From: Areca catechu
Taxonomy: Eukaryota > Streptophyta > Magnoliopsida > Arecales > Arecaceae
Direction of reading: 5' to 3'
Length of the DNA: 64,000 nucleotides
Assembly: GCA_021397845.1 (NCBI GenBank)
Contig: CM038053.1
Location: 87,853,157 to 87,917,156 of the forward strand
Below, in pieces: positions 43,962 through 53,919 of this stretch. The position numbers and the translations under genes are program-made. Within the stretch, counting starts at the first letter, position 1, and the number at the start of each line of letters is the position of its first letter. Below the pieces are notes generated by a model. The model ran no database searches and was not told the DNA's origin. It saw nothing but the letters and a program-made list of their open reading frames with translations.

Positions 43962-45723
43962 TGGTGCGGGCACCAGACTCAGAAGAAGACTTCAGGGCTC
44001 CATCTGGATCTCTGATTGACCTTGCCCGAAGAATTAGGATTTTCTGGTTTTGTAATAAGGGTTGACTTGGTCAACTCAATTTTAGTCTTGAGTATGTATT
44101 TCCCTGCAATTTAAATTTTGTTGAGTCATGTTGACTCAGTACAAGTCCTAGTAGTGGTCTAGGTCTTCTCAAGGTTGGTGCCATTTTTTTTTTCAGTCAA
44201 GTCAAGGTCCAGGGTGCCACATTTTTTCTCCCAGGCCCAAGCAAGTGGGCGCCACACTCCCAGCCACACACCAGAGTCCAGGAGGTGCCACATCTCCATC
44301 CAGTGTCTTTGGTCCCTACACCACAAGAAGTAAGTTCCTTTTTTTTCTTGCACCACTTGGAAGAGAAATCCATCAAGATACCTCAATCCAAGGAGGAGCC
44401 AATTTCTTTCCAGATAAACCCAAGCCAGGATGGCAAGAATTTTTCTTGAAGAGAGGATCAAGGAGGTGCCCCACAATGTTCCATAAAAATCCAAGTTATA
44501 AAAGGGAAGAGAGCATGTCTTGGGGAGGAATTCAAGGAGGTTCCCAAAAGTTTCCAAAAGTGCCAAAGCCATGAAAGGAAGAAGCCTAAACTTGTGGAGC
44601 AAGACTAGGAGGTGTCCAAATGAGCCAAACCATGAAGGGAAAATCCTTGATTCATGGAGAGATACTAGGAGACACCCCCATAACCTACCATTTGGAGCTG
44701 ATTTTCAAGTTTTCTTGGAGTTTTTGGGCTGCCCACTCATGGAAGGAGTCTTGGGAAGAGAATTTGATGCCTAAAGTGTGGGTTAGTCCTATTAGTCCCA
44801 TATGGAAAATGTATAAAATTTTATTTCTTTGTTATATCTATATATTCAACTCTATGTAACTTTTGAAATTAATGATGAATGAAATCAATTTCTTTGTGAG
44901 CAACTTTGTGTTTCTCTCTTCCGCACTTGTATTCGAGTGTTGAGTTCCGTGAGGGAGTAAATCAGGGTTCCCTAGGAACCTTGTGGAGGTGTGAGATCTC
45001 CAACCCCAAAACCCTAGCTTAGTCCACCCATCTCTACTCCACCACCACCAAACCCTAATCTACCTCATCATCTCACAGCCCCTCTCTTCCAAGTAGAGGC
45101 CGACCACCAGCATCTGGGTCCAGATCAGCTACTTCGAATACAGAGCAAATCCCAGAGAAAGTCAGATCAGCATCCAGGAGAATCAGGATTTCAGCAACAT
45201 CAATTTCAAGTTCTTCTTATCTGGTAAATCCTTTCTTTGAGTATCTGGTTCCTTAACTTGTTCTTCTTCTTTCCCAGATCCTGAGTTCAGGAGAAGCCAA
45301 CTCTGCCAAAGGACCAGTATTGGAGGATCCATTGCGAAGATATCCGAATCCGAGGATCCAACAATCTGCTCGAGAGAGTCCTTCCACCAAACTATGTGAA
45401 GATCACTGCCTGGTACATAACCCTTCCCTTCTCTTTAGTTCTGTCCTGTTGAAAGTTCCGAGCGAAACACTAGGTCTGGGAGTTTCTCAACCCCCAGTGA
45501 TCCTTTACTTCTGAACTACTCTGATAACCTAGTTTCTTTAAATTGTGCTTTCAATTATTACATAGTTTCTTTCAATTTAGTTTAACTTTCCTTTGAGTCA
45601 AAGCCGACTTCTGAAAATATTAAAAAAATAACAGAAAAAAGAATTAGTCTTAATTTACTTCCACATCGCATCACCTCTTTTGTTCTGCATCATTTTTGGT
45701 ATCAGAGCGTTCGTTCTGCATCA
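43962..45723 (+). repeat. 5' LTR of A2
   Basis: 1762 bp, TGGTGCGGGCACC start; the end reads CTGCATCA, TTTTTGGTATCAGAGCG, TTCGTTCTGCATCA, so a PBS copy (45697-45708) lies inside the LTR just before the true end. TATAAAAT near 44812-44819. Confidence 0.92.
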
Positions 45724-45727
45724 ATTT

Positions 45728-45739
45728 TGGTATCAGAGC
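45728..45739 (+). other. PBS of A2
   Basis: TGGTATCAGAGC four bases after the LTR end. A second, identical 12-mer 31 bp upstream lies inside the LTR. Confidence 0.9.
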
Positions 45740-46630
45740 CCTGTCTAGGATTTCTGACTTGCTTGCATGTTTTGAGTATCTCTCTTTTTTACTTTGTCTG
45801 CTCGAAGTAGACTCCCCAGGAAGTCCGGTCCTAGGAACGAAGCGAGGTGCAAGCCTCCTCTTCCCATTCCATGGGGTGTTCCTAGGGCGTGTAGGGGATC
45901 CGCTGGGTTACAACTTCGTAGCAGGAATTTTAAACGGGGGAAGCATTCTATTTTTAGTCTGTAACTACCCTGTTACAGGAATTGTTTCTCATTGCAAATA
46001 ACTCCAAATTGCATGATTTTTATTTTTATGGAACCAGTATAATTGAATATATTTTACAAAATTTTACTGTAATTTATTGGTTTCTGTGAAATTTCTGAGA
46101 ATTAAATTATAGCAATTCTATTTCTATGTTTTTGCAATTCAATTTTTTTTGAGTGATCATCTCCTAATTCATCTTAAGGGAAATTGAGCATCTAAGATAA
46201 GGGGAGGAGTTGATAACCTCTCCTTAGCCCAAAACCACCACCTATTCATTCGATCCTAAGCCTAATTTTAAAATTTATTAGACTTAATTTGTCCTAGTAG
46301 GATAGGAACACCAACTGGTCAGGTCCAGCCTAGGGTTTAGTCAGTTTGTCTGGTTACTCTATGTGTGCTTTGTACTCAGTATCTAGAACGGTGATTCAGG
46401 GACTACGTCCCGAAGGGCATGTGTGCTGGTCCGCCTACCTGGCCAATCACTGATTGGCATCTAGGATTGGCAATTAGGGACCTAACACTCCCCTTACACC
46501 TACCTGTCTGAGTCCCGAGTTCCTACAGGCTAGCATGCCACTCTGATTGGGAATCTAGTTTGGGCTCTAGGTCTAGTTAGCCTGTAGTCGTTTCAGTCGA
46601 GTCTCATTTGGTGTGCTTGCTTGCATCATC
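45740..46630 (+). other. A2 leader with shared module at 46379-46510
   Basis: Non-coding; module with CTAGAACGGTG, GTCCGCCTACCTGG, CCAATC-ACT-GATTGG and CTAGGATTGG. Confidence 0.75.
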
Positions 46631-48430
46631 ATGTCCACCCGGAACGGAGTACCCTACCAACGTGGTCAAACCCAACCTGATTTAGAGGCCATGATTAGAA
46701 CTCTTACCGAAAGTATGACCAAATTGAGTCAGGATATGACTGATACTGTTGCCCAGTTTAGAGACCAAGCCCAGGTACTTGAGGAGCCTAGGCACCGAAA
46801 TTGGACCCCTGACTCAGAATTTGGTAGACCCCATCCTCACCCATACCCAGAGCCTAGGAGACCTTTATACAGGGATCCTGAACCTAATCATTGTAGGTTT
46901 GATCTAAGAGCCTATGACCATGATCTTGCCCCTGAGTCTAGCCCTAGGAGCCTATACCCATACTTGGATGACTCAGAGAAGGGACCCGTTAGGAACACCG
47001 AACCTTATGCACCCACTTTTAATGGAAGATAAGAGACATATATTAAGTGGGAAGAACAAATGGATCGGTATTTTGAGTGCACTAACATATCATAATTAGG
47101 ACAAGTTAGGTTGGCCAAAACCAAGTTCACCAAACATTCTAGGTCGTATTGGTATGCTATTGAGCATGAGTGTTATCAAAGAAAAGAGGAAATATATACT
47201 TTGAGATATATGAGAAGTAAGTTGAGAGATAGGTACCTAGGTAGATCCTATGAAAAAAGACTTTTAGACCAATGGTACCAATTGCGACATGGTAATAGGC
47301 CTGTGTCTAAATATATCGAGGACTTCCAGTGGTATGACATGAAATGCAATACCATTGAGACCGAAGCTCAGATCACATCGAGGTTTAGGGTTGGGTTACA
47401 CCCAGACATTTATAGGAAGCTATGCCTTGAAAAGACCAATAAGTTAGACCGAGCCTACCAAGAAGCCCAAGACTATGAGTGGTCTTTAAGATATAACCAA
47501 TCAAGTACTTTGGACTTAAAGCCAACCTCTACCAACTTGAGTCAAGTTCTGATTGATCTGACATCCGTAGTGAACCAGACTTTTGTTTGTCAATTCCCAC
47601 TTGTGTCACCTCTTGACCAGAAGGATAACACTGAGAAGGAGTTAGGCATGGCCATCCCAAAATTAGTTGACCCGACCAGAGCCGTACTTAAAGAGGAATC
47701 AAATGAGAATAGATTACAACCTTTCAGTGAGATTGAGGAAGAAATATATGAGCCTGACACAAGTTTGATAGATGAATATGAAGAAGAAGAATTTGAGGAT
47801 ATCTCTCCCGATAATTCAAATAACCAACTCCTACCTAATGGGGTTATTGAGGGGACCCCTGCCACTTAAGGAAATCAGGAGCTAACCCTAAGAGAAGACC
47901 CTTTTGAGGAAGTTCAGGAAGAGGAAATTACACCAAATGAAAGTTTAAGTGGGAATACCCCTGAACTCATTGAGGAATCCAAAGAAGACACCCTTGAGTC
48001 AAATCTGGTAGAGAAGTGTGAAGAAGGAAGGGGTTCACAAGAATTTCCCATTGAGAAGGTCCAAGAACAAGAAAAAGATAGCAGCTTAGAAGACTTTCTA
48101 GATAAACATTCCAAAGACCTTCCTGATAATCTTCCACCTTCTAGGAGCACCCAACCTATCCTAGAACTTGCACTTGTAGACCCTCTTAGAGCAAATCATG
48201 AGGTTTGGATGAGTGCACCTATAGAACAATGTCCTCATTTTAAGGTCGTCCTGAATAACCAAGGTATGTTTCTTGTTTCCTATAAGCCACCTCAAAAATC
48301 TGATTCTTATTTCTACCCTTCCCTGAATCTTCTCATGTTTTTAAAGCTATGGGATTACACTTTACTGAGATTTCTAGGTTGCAAGATGCCTTAGAACCTA
48401 TTAGGTTTGCCACCTACTTCTGGAAGACCT
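46631..48430 (+). pseudogene. A2 gag with acidic region, pol linker and integrase scrap
   Basis: A single frame from ATG 46631 (MSTRNGVPYQRG) holds three early-to-middle stops (47030 CAA to TAA, near 47093, and 47867 CAA to TAA). The longest open piece, 47111-47869, carries the capsid core (YTLRYMRSKLRDRYLG, SRFRVGLHPDIYRKL, LDRAYQEAQDYEW) and the acidic DEYEEEEFEDISPDN. The continuation codes DLPDNLPPSRS; a 1-bp loss near 48313 shifts the frame before YFWKTLWHLLGIH. No CCHC knuckle, no protease active site and no RT. Confidence 0.82.
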
Positions 48431-48559
48431 TATGGCACCTACTAGGCATCCATGATAAGTTTTCATGCTCTGCATGCCATCCTCCGATCCAAGGTCAAAC
48501 CTAGAGAGCCTTAGTTTTTTAGGTTTAGACCTAGGGTTCCTTTGAATAAAGTCCATTCT

Positions 48560-49399
48560 TTAGGAATGCGTCGTCAGTCAAGTTTAGGACATTGACTCAG
48601 ATTTTGGATGAGTTACAATACCAGAAATTGGGATTTGTATTTACCTAGGGCTGAATTTGCATATAATGACTCGTTCAATAAGTCTATAGGTAAAAGCCCT
48701 TTTGAGATTGTTCATGGGTACAAGCCTTACACACCACCTGACCTAGTTCCTTTGCCAGTCCACACACAAGTCTCTGAGTCTGCTGAAGACTTTGCACAGC
48801 ATGTAAAGAACTTGCATAAAGAAATTCATGCTAAAATAACTTTAAGTAATGAAACTTATAAGAAGTTGGCTGATTCTCAAAGGCGAGTCAAAACTTTTGT
48901 TGAGGGAGACTATGTAATGATTAGGTTAAGGCCTGAGCGGTTTCCTTCTGGAACCGTTAGAAAGCTACATACTAGAGGAGCAGGACCATTTAGAGTGATG
49001 AAGAGAGTGGGACCCAATGCCTATGTTGCCTCCAGAGCTAGGCATTAGCTCCACTTTCAACATTACAGACTTAGTAGAGTATAGGGAGCCAGCTGTGATT
49101 CCTAGTAAGCCTTTGAAACCTAATCCTGTTATTGAAAGTGATCCCGACCCTGTGTGTCCACCAACTAACTGGCCTGTGAGGAAAGAGTAGATTGAAAAGA
49201 TCCTGGATGATCAGGTTCTCTCTACTCGTAATCAAGGATACCAAAGATACCTGGTCCGCTGGCAAGGAAGGCCAGATTTTGATGACTCTTGGATCTCCCG
49301 AGAAGAATTACAAGAATTGGACCCAGACCTCTTGGAGAGATACCAGAGCCAGCTTGATCCATACTCGACAGGGTCGAGTTCCTCCCATCCCGGGAGAAT
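48560..49399 (+). pseudogene. A2 integrase C-terminus and chromodomain-like tail
   Basis: 48608-49048 is open and codes NWDLYLPRAEFAYNDSFNKS, GKSPFEIVHGYKP, QHVKNLHKEIHAKITL, DYVMIRLRPERF and GAGPFRVMKRVGPNAYV. A deletion near 49025 removes the leucine codons of VLELPP and shifts the frame. The chromodomain-like IEKILDDQVLSTRN, YLVRWQGRP, DDSWI and LLERYQSQLD follow after a TAG near 49188. The integrase catalytic core is absent. It ends with CTCGAC-AGG-GTCGAG and CCTCCCATCCCGGGAGAAT (49363-49399). Confidence 0.83.
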
Positions 49400-49567
49400 T
49401 GGTGCGGGCACCAGACTTAGAAGAAAACTTCAGGGCTCAATCTGGATCTCATATTGACCTTGCTCGAAGAATTAGAATTTTCTGGTTTTTTAATAAGGGT
49501 TGACTTGGTCAACTCAATTTTAGTGTTGAGTCTGTATTTCCCTACAATTTAAATTTTGTTGAGTCAT
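49400..49567 (+). repeat. 3' LTR of A2, first part
   Basis: Starts TGGTGCGGGCACC and stops at GTCAT, the F1 target site; continues at 58165. Confidence 0.92.
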
Positions 49568-50906
49568 TGATGCGGCAAGCATATGATTAATGTTTTGAAT
49601 ATGGTTTGTAGAGCAATGAAACCTAATTACACTAGCATTGTACTCATCATAATAAGACTTAAGGATTATAAGAAATTGGACTTTTACTTGATTAGACACA
49701 ATCCTAAACTAAGAAGGAAGAAGATCTAGACAATAGGGGCTAATGATTGTGGACTTACCTTGATGAGCTTTCCAACCTTCTTTTGATTCATACCTTGAAA
49801 CTACCAATGCTCAGAACTGAAGAATCTGGATAACAGAGATCAGAACCCTGGACTTGGGGCTTCAGCTTGTTTGTTCTTTATTAAGGTGAACCCAGCCCAC
49901 AACTCAAAGACTTCGAAGGACCCTGCAATGAAGATCAAAGTTAAGGAAGAAGGATAGGAACATATAGAAGGGATGGAAGAATTGATGAACTAAGAACAGA
50001 AATTTGAGTAGATCTGGCCGACTCCAATGCCTTCACTTGAGCTTGGAAGATGCTTTGCTAGGGAAAAAGAATGGCTTTGGTGTGGAGGAAGAGGATGGAA
50101 AACTTTCACATAAGAAAAAAATACAAGACAACTTCTACTTCCAAAATTTCAACTTCAATTTTCATTCATTCCCCAAAATCAATCCCCTTTACAATGGGCA
50201 TCCAAGGCTTTTAATAGCCTCACAAAGCTATCTTTTGAAATTTAAAAACTCCCCAAATCGAGGAGGATTACAAGGGGGGGTTGGAGGATTTGGTGGAGAG
50301 TTTGGAGGGATGTGGGGGGGTTGGAGGATTTGGTGGAGGACTTGGAGGGATGTGGCCAACCTCCTTGAATTTGAATCTTCCTTGTTGGCGCCCAAAGGGT
50401 GATGAGGTGGCTGGTGAAGTGGCACCTGATGACGTGGCATGGTGAGGTGGCCTTCTACTTGGATAAGAATGACATGTGGCGCCCAGTGGTCTAATTTGAT
50501 GGTCCTTTTCTCTTGCTTGGTTGATGTGTCTTCTCTTCTTCATGTGGTCAAATTCTGGGGTCTAGAATTTGAGTCTTGTTGCTGGCTTTCATGGCTTTAA
50601 GACTTGATTAGACTTAACTCAACTGAATTAGACTTAACTCAACTGAACTGACTTGACTGACCTAGACTTTAAAACTTGAAATGGACTTACATGAAATGAA
50701 ATTTTAAAAGTAATTACAGGACTCAATAAACACTCTTGATTTGAAACTCAAAATTAATTACAGGACTCTTGAAAAGGAAATGACTTTTGAAAATAAAATA
50801 TTTTTGAACTAAAGGATACAAGGTAACCTAATTATCTTCGATCCAAATTGGGATAAGGCTAACCTTGTTGGAGTGAAGTTTCTTTCGGCTTCTGGTGTCC
50901 ACACCA
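49568..50906 (-). repeat. 3' LTR of F1
   Basis: On the minus strand starts TGGTGTGGACACC and ends TTGCCGCATCA. It contains the last 25 codons and stop of pol (50828-50906), a G-rich 40-bp tandem duplication (50281-50360, plus strand) and TATA candidate TATTAAAAG (minus strand, near 50210). Confidence 0.95.
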
Positions 50907-53900
50907 ATTCTCCTGGGGTGGGCAGAACTCGACCCAGTCGAGTATGGTTCAGTTTTGCCCTGGTAATGCTCGAACAAGTCTGGGTTAAGTCTTTGCAGGT
51001 CCTCTCGAGTAATCCAAGAGTTGTCGGACTCAGGTCGACCTTGCCATTGAACCAGGTATCGCTGATAGTCCTTATTCCTGGTAGTAATGATCTTGTCATC
51101 CAGGATTCTCTCAATCCTCTCTCTCTGCTCAGGTAAGGTTGGTGGTGGACACTCGGAAATATGTTCACTCTCAATGAAAGTTTCTGGCTCAAAAGGCTCA
51201 CTAGGTATTAGTAGTGGTTCTTTGTATTCTACTAGGTCTGAAACATTGAAGGTTGTACTAATACCCATATCAGGTGGAAGTTCCAAAACATATGCATTAG
51301 GCCCTATTTTCTTTAAGATCTTAAAAGGTCCCGCTCCGCGGGCATGCAGCTTCTTTATGGTTCCAGGGGGAAACCGTTCAGGGTTGAGCCTAATCATCGC
51401 ATAATCCCCTTCACAGAATTCTTTAGCCCTCTTATGTGAGTCAGCTAAGTGTTTGTAAGTTTCATTGCTCAGGTTGATCTTATTACTGATTTCTTTATGT
51501 AGATTTGTGACATGCTGTGCAAAAGACTCAGCAGACTCAGAGACTCGTGTGTGAATAGGTAGTGGGATTAGATCTAAAGGCTTCCTAGGCTTGCAACCAT
51601 GGACTATCTCAAAGGGACTTTTGCCCGTAGATCGATTGATCGAACTGTTGTAAGCGAACTCAGCACGTGGCAATAACAAATCCCAGTTTCCTAGACTTTC
51701 TCCCACTAGGCATCTCAGCAAGTTCCCTAGACTTCTATTTACAACCTCGGTTTGTCCATCAGTCTGGGGATGGTAGGCAGTGGAGAATTTCAGTCTGGTT
51801 CCTAATAGGTGCCAAAGGGTTTTCCAGAAGTAACTTGTGAAGCGGACATCCCTATCAGAAACAATGGTTTTTGGTAACCCGTGGAGTCTGACTACTTGAT
51901 CAAGAAAGAGTTTGGCTATCCTAGAGGCATCGGAAGTTTGGGTGCAAGGTATGAAATGGGCCATTTTTGAAAACCGGTCGACCACCACAAAGATTGAATC
52001 ATGTTTTCGAATGGTCTTGGGTAATCCTAGAACAAAGTCCATGCTTAGATCCTGCCATGGACACTCAGGTACAGGTAATGGAGTGTATAGCCCGGTATTC
52101 TTCTTTTGTTGCTTTGCAACAGCACATGTCCTACATCGGGCTACAATGTTTGCTACTTGTTTCTTAAGACCTGGCCAGTAAAATTGTTCCTCAACAGCCA
52201 AGATAGTCTTGTTTCGTCCGAAGTGGCCAGCTAAACCTCCCGCATGTATCTCCCAAACTAAAAAATCTCTTAAGGAGGTTCTTGGGATGCAAAGCCTATT
52301 CTCTCTAAAAAGATAACCATCTAGAAGGGTATAGTCATTATGATCACTAGATGGTCCTTGACGCAAAACCTGATAAATTTCATCAAAATCTGGACAGGTT
52401 TCGTACTGCTCCTTAAGTCTTTCAAAACCTATGACTTCAGTACTGACTGAAGTTAAAAGTAACGTTCTACGACTTAGAGCATCAGCTACCTTATTATCGG
52501 TTCCTGATTGATGCTTTAGGACAAATGTATAGGATTGGATGTACTCTACCCATTTGGCATGCCTAGGGTTTAGTTTCTTTTGGGAACTCAAAAACCTAAG
52601 GGCTTCATGGTCTGAAAATAAAACAAATTCTTGCGGTAGGAGATAATGCCTCCAATACCTTAATGCTTGCACTACCGCATAAAGCTCCCGATCATATGTG
52701 GAGTATTTTTTCCTGGCTTCATTCAATTTCTCACTAAAGAATGCTACGGGATGGTTCTCTTGACTCAGAACTCCACCAATACCTACTCCCGAAGCATCGC
52801 ATGCTACTTCAAAGACCTTAGAAAAATCAGGTAGTCTTAAGACTGGTGCTTGGGTCATCTTATCTTTGATGTGAAGGAAGGCCTTATCAGCTGACTTCGT
52901 CCATTCAAAGTGACCCTTCCTAATACAATCCGTGATAGGAGCAACTATGGTGCTAAACCCTCTAATAAATCTTCGATAAAACGTAGCGAGGCCATGAAAA
53001 CTTCTTACTTCATGAATATTATTTGGTGTTGGCCACTCTACAATTGCCTTAACCTTCTCAGGGTCAGCGGATACTCCTTCAGGGGTCACAACAAATCCTA
53101 GGAAGATAACTCTAGTAGTCATGAAAGCACATTTCTTTAGATTGGCATAGAGGTTATCTTTCCTAAGTGCTAAACATACCTGCCTCAGATGTTGTTGATG
53201 ATCTTCTCTAGTCCTACTATAGATAAGTATGTCGTCAAAGTAAACGACAACAAATTTTCCAATAAAGGCTCGTAGGACTTGGTTCATGATTCGCATAAAA
53301 GTGCTAGGGGCGTTTGATAACCCAAAAGGCATGACTACCCATTCAAATAACCCATCCTTAGTTTTAAAGGCAGTCTTCCATTCATCCCCTGGTCTGATCC
53401 TAACTTGGTGATAGCCGCTCTTCAGGTCAATCTTAGAAAATATAGTTGCACCGGCCATCATATCTAACATATCATCCAAGCGGGGGATGGGAAACCTATA
53501 CTTCACCGTGATTTTATTTATGGCACGACTATCAACACACATTCTCCATGTGCCATCTTTCTTAGGGGTAAGTAAGGTTGGGACTGCGCATGGACTCAAA
53601 CTCTCCCTAATGAATCCTTTCTTTAGGAGTTCTCCTACTTGACGTTGTAATTCTTGGTGCTCGGTAGGGTTCATTCTATAATGGGGAAGGTTCGGTAGGG
53701 TTGCTCCGGGGACTAAGTCTATCGCATGTTGTATATCCCTAAGAGGTGGGAGTTGGTCGGGCAAGTCATCGGGGAACACGTCTTTGAACTCCTCTAGCAC
53801 TTGACTGACTTCTTGAGGTTGTTCTTTTGAAAGAGGTTCTTGATGATCCTTAATGGTTAAAATCCAAACAGGTGACCCATTGCTAATTTCTTTCTCCATT

Positions 53901-53917
53901 TCTCTAGCAGTGATCAC
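50828..53917 (-). CDS. F1 Pol: reverse transcriptase, RNase H, integrase, chromodomain-like tail
   Basis: The open stretch codes 1029 residues. RT spans about 80-255 with VYFDDILIYS (catalytic DD at 228-229). RNase H spans about 365-480 (D374, E411, D436, D479). The integrase zinc finger has H558, H565, C595 and C598, and the core has D627, D688 and E724, a D-D-35-E spacing. A GPF/Y module is at 862-880. A chromodomain-like segment spans about 933-986 with YLVQWQG and NSWI; the first aromatic cage residue is not obvious. The first ATG is codon 7 (MEKEISNG); the frame itself opens at 53932, overlapping the gag end. It would copy and integrate the element in the nucleus. The last 25 codons lie in the 3' LTR. 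Confidence 0.95.
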   Translation of the reverse strand: MITAREMEKEISNGSPVWILTIKDHQEPLSKEQPQEVSQVLEEFKDVFPDDLPDQLPPLRDIQHAIDLVPGATLPNLPHYRMNPTEHQELQRQVGELLKKGFIRESLSPCAVPTLLTPKKDGTWRMCVDSRAINKITVKYRFPIPRLDDMLDMMAGATIFSKIDLKSGYHQVRIRPGDEWKTAFKTKDGLFEWVVMPFGLSNAPSTFMRIMNQVLRAFIGKFVVVYFDDILIYSRTREDHQQHLRQVCLALRKDNLYANLKKCAFMTTRVIFLGFVVTPEGVSADPEKVKAIVEWPTPNNIHEVRSFHGLATFYRRFIRGFSTIVAPITDCIRKGHFEWTKSADKAFLHIKDKMTQAPVLRLPDFSKVFEVACDASGVGIGGVLSQENHPVAFFSEKLNEARKKYSTYDRELYAVVQALRYWRHYLLPQEFVLFSDHEALRFLSSQKKLNPRHAKWVEYIQSYTFVLKHQSGTDNKVADALSRRTLLLTSVSTEVIGFERLKEQYETCPDFDEIYQVLRQGPSSDHNDYTLLDGYLFRENRLCIPRTSLRDFLVWEIHAGGLAGHFGRNKTILAVEEQFYWPGLKKQVANIVARCRTCAVAKQQKKNTGLYTPLPVPECPWQDLSMDFVLGLPKTIRKHDSIFVVVDRFSKMAHFIPCTQTSDASRIAKLFLDQVVRLHGLPKTIVSDRDVRFTSYFWKTLWHLLGTRLKFSTAYHPQTDGQTEVVNRSLGNLLRCLVGESLGNWDLLLPRAEFAYNSSINRSTGKSPFEIVHGCKPRKPLDLIPLPIHTRVSESAESFAQHVTNLHKEISNKINLSNETYKHLADSHKRAKEFCEGDYAMIRLNPERFPPGTIKKLHARGAGPFKILKKIGPNAYVLELPPDMGISTTFNVSDLVEYKEPLLIPSEPFEPETFIESEHISECPPPTLPEQRERIERILDDKIITTRNKDYQRYLVQWQGRPESDNSWITREDLQRLNPDLFEHYQGKTEPYSTGSSSAHPRRIGVDTRSRKKLHSNKVSLIPIWIEDN

Positions 53918-53919
53918 GT

